Assembly (NCBI RefSeq): GCF_022829635.1
Contig: NZ_JAKSYO010000150.1
Span: 38,974-102,973, forward strand
DNA: 64,000 nt
Reading direction: 5' to 3'
Source: Methylobacterium sp. E-066
GTDB lineage: Bacteria > Pseudomonadota > Alphaproteobacteria > Rhizobiales > Beijerinckiaceae
Part shown: positions 25,292-33,359 of the stretch, piece after piece
Numbering within the stretch: the stretch's first letter is position 1
How the letters are laid out: every line of letters starts with the position of its first letter
The notes under the pieces: generated by a model
What the model saw: the letters and a program-made list of their open reading frames with translations, nothing else
Database searches by the model: none
What the model was told of the DNA's origin: nothing
Position numbers and translations under genes: made by a program

Positions 25292-26209
25292 ATGGCCGAT
25301 TTCCACGCAGACGAACTGATCGCGCAGGCCCATGCCGGCCACGTCCTCGGCGAGACCCCGGCGATCCGGAGCTTCATGCCCGATCAGCACCGCCTGTTCT
25401 TTGCGGGCCTGCCCTATCTCCTCATCGGGACCGCGGATGCGGACGGCGCGCCGGTCGCGACCCTGCTGACCGGCGCGCCCGGCTTCGTGCACAGCCCGGA
25501 CGCGACGCATCTCGCCATCGCCGCGGCGCTCGATCCCGCCGACCCGGCGGCCGAATTCCTCGTGCCGGGTGCCGAGGCCGGGATCCTCGGCATCGACTTG
25601 GCGACGCGGCGGCGCAACCGCGCCAACGGCCGCATCGTGCATCGCGACCGGGACGGCCTGACCGTGGCGATCGATCAGAGCTTCGGCAATTGCCCGCAAT
25701 ACATCCAGCGGCGCGACGTCGAGCCGGTTCCGCGCCAGCCGGGTCCGACCGAGATCCTGTCAGCCCTGGACGCGGAGGCCGGCGCGCTGATCGATGACGC
25801 CGACACGCTGTTCGTGGCGACCCGGTCGCGGGACGACCTCCGGGAGGGCGGCGCCGACATCTCGCACCGGGGCGGGCGGCCCGGCTTCGTCCGGCGCCGG
25901 GGCGACGTGCTGACGGTGCCGGATTTTTCCGGCAACCGCTACTTCAATACCCTGGGCAACCTGATCGGCGAGCCGCGGGCGGCCTTGCTGTTCCTCGACT
26001 TCGCGTCCGGCGACCTGCTGGTCCTGCAGGGCCGCACCGAGATCGACTGGACCGGCGCCCCGGGTCTTCTCGGCGCGCAACGGTCCTGGTCCTTCACGGT
26101 GACCGACGGCTGGCGCCGCCGGGGGGCCATGCCCCTGCGCTGGAGCGACCCCGAGCCGGCGCCGCAACTCGCGCGCACCGGCATCTGGGCCGAGGCGGAC
26201 GGGGTCTGA
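25292..26209 (+). CDS. pyridoxamine 5'-phosphate oxidase-like FMN-binding protein
   Basis: 305 aa from ATG 25292 with GAGG upstream; ATG 25280, overlapping the GST stop, is an alternative. It resembles the two-domain PNPOx-like flavin-binding family: a split-barrel with DADGAPVATLLTGAPGFV, and a second one with GRPGFVRRRGDVLTVPDFSGNR shortened here to SHRGGRPGFV and FSGNRYFNTLGNL. Often found next to GST and ferredoxin-reductase genes. No C-terminal ferredoxin domain is seen, unlike longer relatives. Reaction unknown. Confidence 0.85.
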   Translation: MADFHADELIAQAHAGHVLGETPAIRSFMPDQHRLFFAGLPYLLIGTADADGAPVATLLTGAPGFVHSPDATHLAIAAALDPADPAAEFLVPGAEAGILGIDLATRRRNRANGRIVHRDRDGLTVAIDQSFGNCPQYIQRRDVEPVPRQPGPTEILSALDAEAGALIDDADTLFVATRSRDDLREGGADISHRGGRPGFVRRRGDVLTVPDFSGNRYFNTLGNLIGEPRAALLFLDFASGDLLVLQGRTEIDWTGAPGLLGAQRSWSFTVTDGWRRRGAMPLRWSDPEPAPQLARTGIWAEADGV

Positions 26210-26216
26210 TCGTGGC

Positions 26217-26867
26217 TCAGGTCGCCCCCGCCGCGGCGGCCTCGTGCTCCTGGGCAAGTTGCGCATCGGCGGCGGCGACCTTTTGGAAGGCCGGGCGTCC
26301 GCGGACGCGCTCGACATAGGCCGACAGTACCGGATCGGGCGCCACCAGGCCGAAGCCCATCGTCCAGCCGAGCGCGCTGCCCCACAGGATATCCGCGGCG
26401 CTGAAGCGGTCGCCGAGCAGGTACGGGCCCGGATCCAGCGCCTCGGTGATGCGCGCGATCACGCTGTCGTAATCGGCATAGGCCGACATGGCCCGCGGCC
26501 CCGCCTCGCGCTTGAGATGACGGTCGATCACCGCGGGCTCGAAGCAGGAGCCGTAGAACACCATCCAGCGCAGATACGTCCCCCGGGCGGGATCGGTGAT
26601 CGCCGGGGCGAGGCCGGCCTCCGGGAACAGGTCGGCGAGATACAGGTAGACCGCCGCCTGCTCGGTCACGAGGGCCTCGCCATGGCGGATCGCCGGCACC
26701 TTAGCCATCGGGTTGATCGCGCGATAAGCGTCTCCGAGATGCTCGCCGGCCCGCATGTTGAGCGCATGCAGGCGATGCGGGGCGCCGAGTTCCTCCAGAA
26801 GCACGCGTACGCCCGACGAGCGGGTATTCGGCGCATGGTAGAACGCGATCTCCGGCGTATTCGTCAT
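26217..26867 (-). CDS. glutathione S-transferase
   Basis: 216 aa. Thioredoxin-like domain with FYHAPNTRSSGVRVLLEELG, the motif MAKVPAIRHG and the glutathione contact TEQAAVYLYLAD; C-terminal helical domain with RFSAADILWGSAL. Serine in TRSSG may be the catalytic hydroxyl. It is convergent with the FMN-binding gene, separated by only 7 bp. Substrate unknown. Confidence 0.92.
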   Translation of the reverse strand: MTNTPEIAFYHAPNTRSSGVRVLLEELGAPHRLHALNMRAGEHLGDAYRAINPMAKVPAIRHGEALVTEQAAVYLYLADLFPEAGLAPAITDPARGTYLRWMVFYGSCFEPAVIDRHLKREAGPRAMSAYADYDSVIARITEALDPGPYLLGDRFSAADILWGSALGWTMGFGLVAPDPVLSAYVERVRGRPAFQKVAAADAQLAQEHEAAAAGAT

Positions 26868-27106
26868 GCCGCACCCTTCCAGATGATGTGATTTGCGCGG
26901 CGGTACGCTTCGTCCCGCCGAGGAGCCGGGTCAATCTGCAGTGCACCGAGCCGGCCCGGTGGAACATCCCGATCCCACCGAGGCCGTTCTGTACGGGGCG
27001 CTCTCTTCCACAGGGACCGGAATCGCGGCAGGGACGTTGGGCGTTTGTGCGTTGCCGCGCGTTGGGGTGCCAGCCGGCGCGACGCGACCCGGGGATTCGA
27101 GTACTG

Positions 27107-27487
27107 ATGGCGAAGATACTGCTGGTCGAGGACCATGAAGAGATCTGGGACTTCCTGTCCCGACGCCTCAAGCGCCGCGGCTACGAGGTGATCCTGGCCC
27201 ATGACGGCGAGGCCGGCGTCCAGCAGGCCCGGTCGGGCCAACCCGACGTGATCCTGCTCGACATGAACCTGCCGATCCTCGATGGCTGGTCGGCGGCGCG
27301 GGCGCTGAAATCCGGATCGGACACGCGGGCGATCCCGATCATCGCGCTCACCGCCCACGCCATGTCCGGCGACCGGGACAAGGCCATCCAGGCGGGCTGC
27401 GACGACTACCATCCCAAGCCGGTCGATTTCTCCAAGCTGCTCAGCCAGATCAGCGCCGCCCTGGGCGAGACCGCGCAGGCGGGCTGA
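27107..27487 (+). CDS. single-domain response regulator (CheY/DivK type)
   Basis: 126 aa containing only a receiver domain. The acidic pocket is VEDHEE, the phosphoacceptor Asp52 lies in ILLDMNLP, T82 in IALTAH, and Lys104 in HPKPVD. There is no output domain, so it acts through protein contact or phosphotransfer. It precedes an AI-2E-type permease and a LOV hybrid histidine kinase on the same strand. That kinase is a possible partner (inference). The 239-bp gap upstream shows nothing clear beyond a probable promoter. Confidence 0.92.
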   Translation: MAKILLVEDHEEIWDFLSRRLKRRGYEVILAHDGEAGVQQARSGQPDVILLDMNLPILDGWSAARALKSGSDTRAIPIIALTAHAMSGDRDKAIQAGCDDYHPKPVDFSKLLSQISAALGETAQAG

Positions 27488-27573
27488 CGCCACCCGGCCC
27501 CGCAGGCTCCGAACCGCTCCGCCGTCGCGGTCCGGCAGCGTCCCCGAGTTCGACACGTCAGTGGAGCGTATCC

Positions 27574-29550
27574 GTGAGCGAGGATCCCGTCACCGCCCAG
27601 CGCCTCAAGCAGGGCCTGCCGGTCATCGTCGCGCTGGCCTCGACCCTGCTGGTCGTGTCGATCATGGCGGCGCTGTATCTCGGGCGCGAGATCCTGGTGC
27701 CGGTGACGCTGGCGATCCTCCTGAGCTTCGTCCTGGTCCCGGCGGTCCGGATCCTCCGGCGGATCCGCGTGCCCCGGGCGGCGGCGGTCCTCCTGGTGGT
27801 GGTGATCGTGTTCGGCGGCCTGTTCGGGATCGGCAGCCTGATCGCCAGCGAGGCGTCGCAGCTCGCCACCGACCTGCCGCGCTACACCCAGGTGATGCGC
27901 ACCAAGATCAAGGACCTGCGCGGCGCCACCGCCGGGACCGGGACCCTGTCCCGGATGGTCGACATGATCCAGGATCTCAGCGCCACGCTGCAGCCGCCAG
28001 CCGCGATCGAGGTCAAGGGCGAGCCGGGAACCCGCACGCACCCGCTCACCGTGGAGATCAGCCCCGCCCGGGCGAGCGTCGTCGAGACGTTCCAGACCTT
28101 CGCGGGGCCGATCCTGCACCCGCTGGCCACCACCGGCCTGATCCTGATCTTCACGATCTTCATCCTGCTCCAGCGCGAGGACCTGCGGAACCGGGCGATC
28201 CGGCTGGCGGGCGGCTCCGGGGATTTGCGCCGGGTCACGGCGGCGATCGATGACGCGACCAGCCGGCTCAGCCGGTTCTTCCTGGCCCAGCTCGCCCTCA
28301 ACATCGCCTTCGGGGTGGTGATCGGCGTCGGCTTGTGGCTGATCGGCGTCCCGAGCCCGACTCTGTTCGGCGTGCTCGCGGCGATCCTGCGCTTCGTGCC
28401 CTACATCGGCGCCGCGATCAGCGCCCTGCTGCCGCTGATTCTCGCCGCCGCGGTCGATCCCGGCTGGACCATGGTCATCGCCACCGCGGCCCTGTTCCTG
28501 GTGGTGGAGCCGATCTGCGGCCACGTGATCGAGCCGCTGCTCTACGGGCACTCCACGGGCCTGTCGCCGATCGCCGTGATCCTGGCGGCCACGATCTGGA
28601 CCTTCCTGTGGGGGCCGATTGGCCTGGTGCTCGCCACCCCGCTCACCGTGTGCCTGGTCGTGCTCGGCCGGCACGTGGAGCGGCTCTGGTATCTCGACGT
28701 GCTGCTCGGCGACCGGCCCGCCCTGGCGCCCCCCGAGATCTTCTACCAGCGCATGCTGGCGGGCGACCCGGCCGAGGCGATCGACCAGGGCTGGCAGTTC
28801 CTCAAGGAGCGGGCGCTCGTCACCTATTACGACGAGGTTGCGCTGGCCGGGCTGCTGCTGGCCCAGGAGGATCTCTCGCGCGGCACCCTGGACCGGGCCC
28901 GCCAGGACGAGGTCGGCGCGGCGATCCGCACCGTGGTGGCGCGGCTCGGGACCGCGCCGGTAGCCCGGCGGACCTGGCGGGGATCGACGCGCTCTTCGCC
29001 GGATACCGAGACCGCGGCGGCGCTCGCAGCCGTCGGGCCGGACCGGCAGGTCGCCGGCATCGTGCTGGCCCGCGAGGAGCTCGCCCCGGCCTGGCGCAGC
29101 GAGACGCCGGTCCTGTGCGTGTCGAGCCGCGGCCCGTTCGACGAGGCGGCGACCCTGATGCTGAGTCAGATCCTGGCCCGGCACGGGCTGGCCTCGCAGA
29201 CCCTGTCGATGGCCGCGATCCGGGCCGGCGAGCGGCCCGAAAATCCGGAGGGCCTCGCGCTAATCTGCTTCTCCTACCTGGAGCCGGTCAGCCTGTCGCA
29301 GATCCGCTTCACCGTCCGGCAGGCCCGCGCGGCGGTGCCGGGCGTGCGCATCCTGGTGGGCTTCTGGCGCGAGCGCGACCCGGCCACCCTGGACCGCCTG
29401 CGCCGGGCGACCTCGGCGGATTTTCTGGTTACGTCGCTGAACGAGGCGCTCTCGGCGGTCCTGACCACCTGCCGGGACCCGGCGCCCCCGCGGATCGCCC
29501 CGGCGCCCGCCAAGGCCCTGCCCAGTGCGGCCCGAGCGGCGGCGGCGTAG
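27574..29550 (+). CDS. AI-2E family (PerM-like) permease with C-terminal cobalamin-binding-like domain
   Basis: 658 aa from GTG 27574 with GGAG eight bases upstream. The first 350 or so residues are a PerM-like membrane domain with clustered helices and family motifs GREILVPVTLAILLSF, FVPYIGAAISALLPL and GPIGLVLATPLTVCL. The typical family length is about 350-380 aa. The extra 280 residues are soluble; their last 130 (VLCVSSRGPFDEAATLML, then ICFSYLEPVSL and PGVRILVGFW) resemble a Rossmann-like B12-binding fold without an obvious DxHxxG cobalamin motif. The transported solute is unknown. Confidence 0.85.
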   Translation: MSEDPVTAQRLKQGLPVIVALASTLLVVSIMAALYLGREILVPVTLAILLSFVLVPAVRILRRIRVPRAAAVLLVVVIVFGGLFGIGSLIASEASQLATDLPRYTQVMRTKIKDLRGATAGTGTLSRMVDMIQDLSATLQPPAAIEVKGEPGTRTHPLTVEISPARASVVETFQTFAGPILHPLATTGLILIFTIFILLQREDLRNRAIRLAGGSGDLRRVTAAIDDATSRLSRFFLAQLALNIAFGVVIGVGLWLIGVPSPTLFGVLAAILRFVPYIGAAISALLPLILAAAVDPGWTMVIATAALFLVVEPICGHVIEPLLYGHSTGLSPIAVILAATIWTFLWGPIGLVLATPLTVCLVVLGRHVERLWYLDVLLGDRPALAPPEIFYQRMLAGDPAEAIDQGWQFLKERALVTYYDEVALAGLLLAQEDLSRGTLDRARQDEVGAAIRTVVARLGTAPVARRTWRGSTRSSPDTETAAALAAVGPDRQVAGIVLAREELAPAWRSETPVLCVSSRGPFDEAATLMLSQILARHGLASQTLSMAAIRAGERPENPEGLALICFSYLEPVSLSQIRFTVRQARAAVPGVRILVGFWRERDPATLDRLRRATSADFLVTSLNEALSAVLTTCRDPAPPRIAPAPAKALPSAARAAAA

Positions 29551-29693
29551 CCGGCACACGTCCCCACGGCGCGCGCCAAGCGCGACATTGGTGCCATCGA
29601 CAACCTCGATCGCCCCCCTAAAGTCGCAACGGAAGATCGGTCTCGGGCCGGTCTCCGCTCCCTTCACGTCCGAAAGAATCAAGACCGCGCGGC

Positions 29694-31310
29694 ATGTCCG
29701 ACTCTCCCGAAAAACCTCCCATCGGACCGGCCGCCGTGGTCAGAGACGGTGCGGCCAGTGATGTCGCCGACCGCACGAGCGATATCTTCTTCGCCGCGGT
29801 GGAAACCACCCGGATGCCGATGATCGTCACCGATCCGCGCCAGCCGGATAACCCGATCATCTTCGCCAACCGCGCCTTCCTGGCGATGACCGGCTACACG
29901 CCGGAGGAGCTCGTCGGGCGCAATTGCCGGTTCCTGCAAGGCCCGGACACCGACCGCGAGACGGTCGATCAGGTCCGCGCGGCGATCGCGGAGCGGCGCG
30001 AATTCGCCACCGAGATCCTGAACTACCGCAAGAACGGCTCGACCTTCTGGAACGCCCTGTTCGTCTCGCCGGTGTACAATGCGGCGGGCGAACTGGTGTA
30101 CTTTTTCGGCTCGCAGCTCGACGTCTCACGCCGCCGCGACGTCGAGGAAGCCCTGGGCCAAGCGCAGAAGATGGAGGCGCTCGGCCAGCTCACCGGGGGC
30201 ATCGCGCACGATTTCAACAACCTGCTGCAAGTGATCGTCGGCTACGTCGACATCCTGGCCTCGGGGCTGGAGAAGCCGGATGCCGACCGCGCCCGGCTCG
30301 GACGCGCCACCGACAACATCCGCCAGGCGGCCGACCGCGCCACGACGCTGACGCAGCAGCTCCTGGCCTTCGCCCGCAAGCAGCGGCTGGACGGGCGCGC
30401 GGTCAACCTCAACACGCTGGTCGAGGGGATGGGCGAGATGGTCGCCCGCTCGGTGGGCGAGGTGGTGACGATCGAGCTGGATCTCGCTCCTGACCTCTGG
30501 AACTGCCGGGTCGATCCGACCCAGGCCGAGGTCGCGATCCTCAACGTGCTGATCAACGCCCGCGACGCGATGCCGGAGGGCGGCAGCGTGCGGATCACCA
30601 CCGAGAATACCGAGATCGTGGCGGGCGGCGAGATCGGGCCGCTGCGTCCCGGCCGCTACGTCAGCATCGCCATCCGGGATACCGGCACCGGCATCCCGCC
30701 CGCGGTGCTCGCCCGGGTGATGGACCCGTTCTTCACCACCAAGGAGGAGGGCAAGGGCACCGGGCTCGGCCTGTCGATGGTCTACGGCTTCGCCAAGCAA
30801 TCGGGCGGCGCCGCCGAGATCGAGTCGACGGTCGGCGCGGGCACGACGGTGCGCCTGTCCTTCCCGGCCACCGACGGCGACGCGCACGCCCCGTCCAAGG
30901 TCTCGCACCGGACGGTGGACCGGCAGGGCACCGAGACGATCCTGATCGTCGATGACCGCGAGGACGTGGCCGAGCTCGCCCGCACCATCCTGCGGGATTT
31001 CGGCTACACGACGCTGATGGCCGGCAATGCCCGCGAGGCCCTGGAGATCCTCGATTCCAGCGAGCGCATCGACCTGCTGTTCACCGACCTGATCATGCCG
31101 GGCGGGATGAACGGCGTGCTGCTCGCCCGGGAGGCGCGCCGTCGCCAGCCCAAGCTCAAGGTCCTGCTCGCCACGGGCTACGCGGAGGCGAGCCTGGAGC
31201 GAACCGATATCGGCGGTTCGGAGTTTGACCTGCTCAACAAGCCTTACCGGCGCACGGAACTGGTCCGCCGCGTGCGGGCGATCCTCGACGGTCCGACCGG
31301 CGTAGGCTGA
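29694..31310 (+). CDS. LOV-domain blue-light sensor hybrid histidine kinase
   Basis: 538 aa, cytoplasmic. LOV domain at about residues 30-145 with the hallmark GRNCRFLQGPDTD, in which Cys78 would form the flavin adduct on blue light, plus NYRKNGSTFWN and YFFGSQLDVS. Next a HisKA/HATPase core with H172 in GGIAHDFNNLL, N-box LINARDAMPEGG, G1 DTGTGIPP and G2 GTGLGLSMVYG. A C-terminal receiver follows (Asp465 in LFTDLIMPGG, Lys516). All catalytic residues are present, so an active light-regulated kinase is expected. Output partner unknown; no output-domain regulator is adjacent. Confidence 0.95.
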   Translation: MSDSPEKPPIGPAAVVRDGAASDVADRTSDIFFAAVETTRMPMIVTDPRQPDNPIIFANRAFLAMTGYTPEELVGRNCRFLQGPDTDRETVDQVRAAIAERREFATEILNYRKNGSTFWNALFVSPVYNAAGELVYFFGSQLDVSRRRDVEEALGQAQKMEALGQLTGGIAHDFNNLLQVIVGYVDILASGLEKPDADRARLGRATDNIRQAADRATTLTQQLLAFARKQRLDGRAVNLNTLVEGMGEMVARSVGEVVTIELDLAPDLWNCRVDPTQAEVAILNVLINARDAMPEGGSVRITTENTEIVAGGEIGPLRPGRYVSIAIRDTGTGIPPAVLARVMDPFFTTKEEGKGTGLGLSMVYGFAKQSGGAAEIESTVGAGTTVRLSFPATDGDAHAPSKVSHRTVDRQGTETILIVDDREDVAELARTILRDFGYTTLMAGNAREALEILDSSERIDLLFTDLIMPGGMNGVLLAREARRRQPKLKVLLATGYAEASLERTDIGGSEFDLLNKPYRRTELVRRVRAILDGPTGVG

Positions 31311-31327
31311 GCGTGAGGAGAGGCGCC

Positions 31328-31642
31328 ATGGCGCAGGGCGACAAGGCGAAATACACCGACAAGCAGAAGCGCAAGGCCGAGCACATCGCGGACTCCTACG
31401 AGGCCCGCGGCGTGCCGGAGCCGGAAGCCGAGGCGCGGGCCTGGGCGACCGTCAACAAGGACGACGGCGGCGGCAAGAAGCCGAGCGGCTCCGGCCGCGG
31501 CAAGGCCACCGGCCATCCGGCGGCCCATAAGGGCGGGGCGACAGGGGGGAAGGCTTCCGCCGGGCGGACAGCGGAACAGCGCTCGGCCTCGGCGAAGAAG
31601 GCTGCGGCGACGCGGAAGGCGAATGCCGCGGCCAGCGCGTGA
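31328..31642 (+). CDS. lysine/alanine-rich small protein (annotated in relatives as plasmid stabilization protein)
   Basis: 104 aa with a strong GAGGAGAGG ribosome binding site. N-terminal half DKAKYTDKQKRKAEHIADSY and the block EPEAEARAWATVNK is conserved in many alphaproteobacterial proteins. The C-terminal half is Lys/Ala/Gly-rich (SASAKKAAATRKANAAASA), like a histone H1 tail, suggesting nucleic-acid binding. The plasmid-stabilisation name has no support in the sequence. It follows the LOV kinase by 17 bp, so it may share its transcript. Confidence 0.72.
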   Translation: MAQGDKAKYTDKQKRKAEHIADSYEARGVPEPEAEARAWATVNKDDGGGKKPSGSGRGKATGHPAAHKGGATGGKASAGRTAEQRSASAKKAAATRKANAAASA

Positions 31643-31715
31643 TGGGTCGAAGCGGGCCGGAGGTGGTCCGCTCATTCTCAAGGTCTGGAACCGGCCAAAC
31701 CAAGCACGAATTTGC

Positions 31716-31761
31716 TTGACGGGCTTGTACCGTACACGGTACATAGTACCGTGTACGGTCC
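31716..31761 (+). promoter_or_regulatory. promoter and paired operator of the HigBA-type module
   Basis: A -35 TTGACG (31716-31721) and -10-like TACATA (31740-31745) are spaced 18 bp. Overlapping and following are two inverted copies of one palindrome, GTACCGTACACGGTAC (31727-31742) and GTACCGTGTACGGTCC (31746-31761), separated by ATA. Binding here would block the promoter, as expected for toxin-antitoxin autorepression. Confidence 0.75.
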
Positions 31762-31764
31762 GGC

Positions 31765-32109
31765 ATGTCGGCGACACAGAAAAAAGTTCCTGCTTCTTTC
31801 TATAAAACGACCACCGGCACCGAACCGGTGCGGGACTGGATCCTTGGCCTGTCGGCTGACGACCGGAAGATTGTCGGTACTGACATCGCCATCGTCGAGT
31901 TCGGCTGGCCCGTCGGGATGCCGACCTGCAAATCACTCGGCAACGGGCTTTGGGAAGTCCGCAGCGATCTGACCGGCGGGAAGATCGGACGAGTCGTCTT
32001 CGTCATGCATCAGGGTCAGATGGTCCTCCTGCACGGGTTCGTGAAGAAGACGCAGAAGACCCCGTTGTCCGACATCCGTATCGCCGCCAAGCGCCAGAAG
32101 GAGCTTTAG
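31765..32109 (+). CDS. higB: RelE/HigB-type toxin (phage Gp49-like family)
   Basis: 114 aa. The Gp49-like RelE/ParE fold is recognisable: short strand, helical WILGLSADDRKIVGTDI, then GLWEVRSDLTGGKIGRVVF, VLLHGFVKKTQKTP and a basic C-terminal helix (RIAAKRQKEL). Members cleave mRNA on the ribosome. Toxin-first order with an XRE antitoxin 2 bp downstream is the HigBA arrangement. Base composition is more AT-rich than its neighbours, a sign of transfer. No ribosome binding site stands out before the ATG. Confidence 0.87.
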   Translation: MSATQKKVPASFYKTTTGTEPVRDWILGLSADDRKIVGTDIAIVEFGWPVGMPTCKSLGNGLWEVRSDLTGGKIGRVVFVMHQGQMVLLHGFVKKTQKTPLSDIRIAAKRQKEL

Positions 32110-32111
32110 CC

Positions 32112-32405
32112 ATGAGCGAACGCATCGGATCTTCCTTTGAAAGCTTCCTCAACGAAACGGGAAGCAGGGAAGACATCTACGCGGAAGCAACCAAGCGCGT
32201 GCTGGCATGGCAGATCGAACAGGCTATGGAAGCTCAGAACATTTCCAAAACGCAGATGGCGAGGAAGATGAAAACCAGCCGCAGCCAGCTCGACCGGCTG
32301 CTCGATCCAACGAATATGGCGGTTCAGATCGATACCATCCAAAAAGCGGCAGAGGCGGTTGGACGAAAGCTGGTGATCGAGCTGCGCGAACCAGAGTCGG
32401 CATAG
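32112..32405 (+). CDS. higA: HigA-type XRE family antitoxin
   Basis: 97 aa with an XRE helix-turn-helix (ISKTQMARKMKTSRSQLDRLL, residues about 56-76) followed by VQIDTIQKAAEAVGRKLVIEL, typical of HigA antitoxins. It starts 2 bp after the toxin stop, so the two are translated together. It should neutralise HigB and repress the operator at 31727-31761. Lower GC than its surroundings. Confidence 0.88.
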   Translation: MSERIGSSFESFLNETGSREDIYAEATKRVLAWQIEQAMEAQNISKTQMARKMKTSRSQLDRLLDPTNMAVQIDTIQKAAEAVGRKLVIELREPESA

Positions 32406-32462
32406 ATCCTTCTGCAATCGGCCGAAGATAGACGGCACCATCCGCGAAATCTTACCCGCACC

Positions 32463-33359
32463 TCACGCCCGATCCCGCCCCTCGACCAGCTTGACCAGCG
32501 TGTGCAGCATCCGGTTCGCCGGCGTCGGGATCCCCAGGGCCGCGCCTTTCCGCACCACGGTGCCGTTGAGGTGGTCGATCTCGCTGGGCCGGCCCCGGGC
32601 GAGGTCCTGGGCCGTGGAGGAGCGCTGGTCGGCCATGCTGGTGCTGAGGGCGAGCACCGTTTCGAGGATGTCGTCGGGCACCGACACGCCTGCAGCGTTC
32701 GCCACAGCGACGCATTCCTGCACCACGTCGGTCATCGCCGCGATCACGCCCTCGCCCTGGACCAGGCGGCCGTAGGGCAGCTGGGTCAGGGCCGAGAGGG
32801 CGTTGTAGGCGCAGTTGAGGATCAGCTTGCCCCAGAGCGCGTCCAGGGCGCGTTCCGAGACGGTGGTCGGGATCCTGGCGGCCATGAGCGCGGCGGCGAT
32901 CGTCGGGCTCGTTTCCGAGGCGCCGAGCACCAGGTCGCCCCGGCCGTTATGGCGGACGTGGGCCAGCCCGACCATCTCGGTGGCGACGTAGACCGCCACC
33001 GGCACCACCGGCCGTCCCAGCACGGCGGCGAGGCGCTCGGCATTGTCGACGCCGTTCTGCAGGCTGAGGATCGTGGCCAAGGGGCTGAGATGCGCGGCGA
33101 TCGTCGCCCCGGCCGCTTCCGTGTCGCCCGACTTGACGCAGACCAGCACCAGATCGGCCCCGGCGACGCCCTCGCCGGACGCGGTCGCCTGAACGGCGAC
33201 GGTCTCGCGCCCGGCCGCGCTTTCCAGCACCAGGCCGTCGGACCGGACCGCCTCGACCAGGGCCGGGCGGCCGATCAGCGTCACCGCGTGACCGGCCTGC
33301 GCCAGCAGGAACCCGTAATAGCAGCCGACCGCCCCGGCCCCGAGAACCGCGACCTTCAT
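32463..33359 (-). CDS. panE: 2-dehydropantoate 2-reductase family protein
   Basis: 298 aa. N-terminal NADPH-binding fold VAVLGAGAVGCYYGFLLAQAG; conserved LVCVKSGDTE, ILSLQNGVDN, the catalytic lysine region ALWGKLILNCAYNALSAL, and C-terminal PSEIDHLNGTVV. PanE reduces ketopantoate to pantoate for coenzyme A; many paralogues act on other 2-keto acids, so panE is tentative. Its ATG overlaps the stop of the FAD/Fe-S dehydrogenase by 4 bp, linking it to 2-hydroxyacid metabolism rather than to pan genes. Confidence 0.88.
   Translation of the reverse strand: MKVAVLGAGAVGCYYGFLLAQAGHAVTLIGRPALVEAVRSDGLVLESAAGRETVAVQATASGEGVAGADLVLVCVKSGDTEAAGATIAAHLSPLATILSLQNGVDNAERLAAVLGRPVVPVAVYVATEMVGLAHVRHNGRGDLVLGASETSPTIAAALMAARIPTTVSERALDALWGKLILNCAYNALSALTQLPYGRLVQGEGVIAAMTDVVQECVAVANAAGVSVPDDILETVLALSTSMADQRSSTAQDLARGRPSEIDHLNGTVVRKGAALGIPTPANRMLHTLVKLVEGRDRA

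Noticed and set aside
27406..29184. A 592-codon minus-strand open frame
   Set aside because: Antisense shadow of the AI-2E-type permease; rich in Gln/Asp/Arg/His with no recognisable domain.
31328..31642. Plasmid origin or partition function suggested by the name plasmid stabilization protein
   Set aside because: No replication or partition genes are in the window; the surroundings are chromosomal housekeeping genes.
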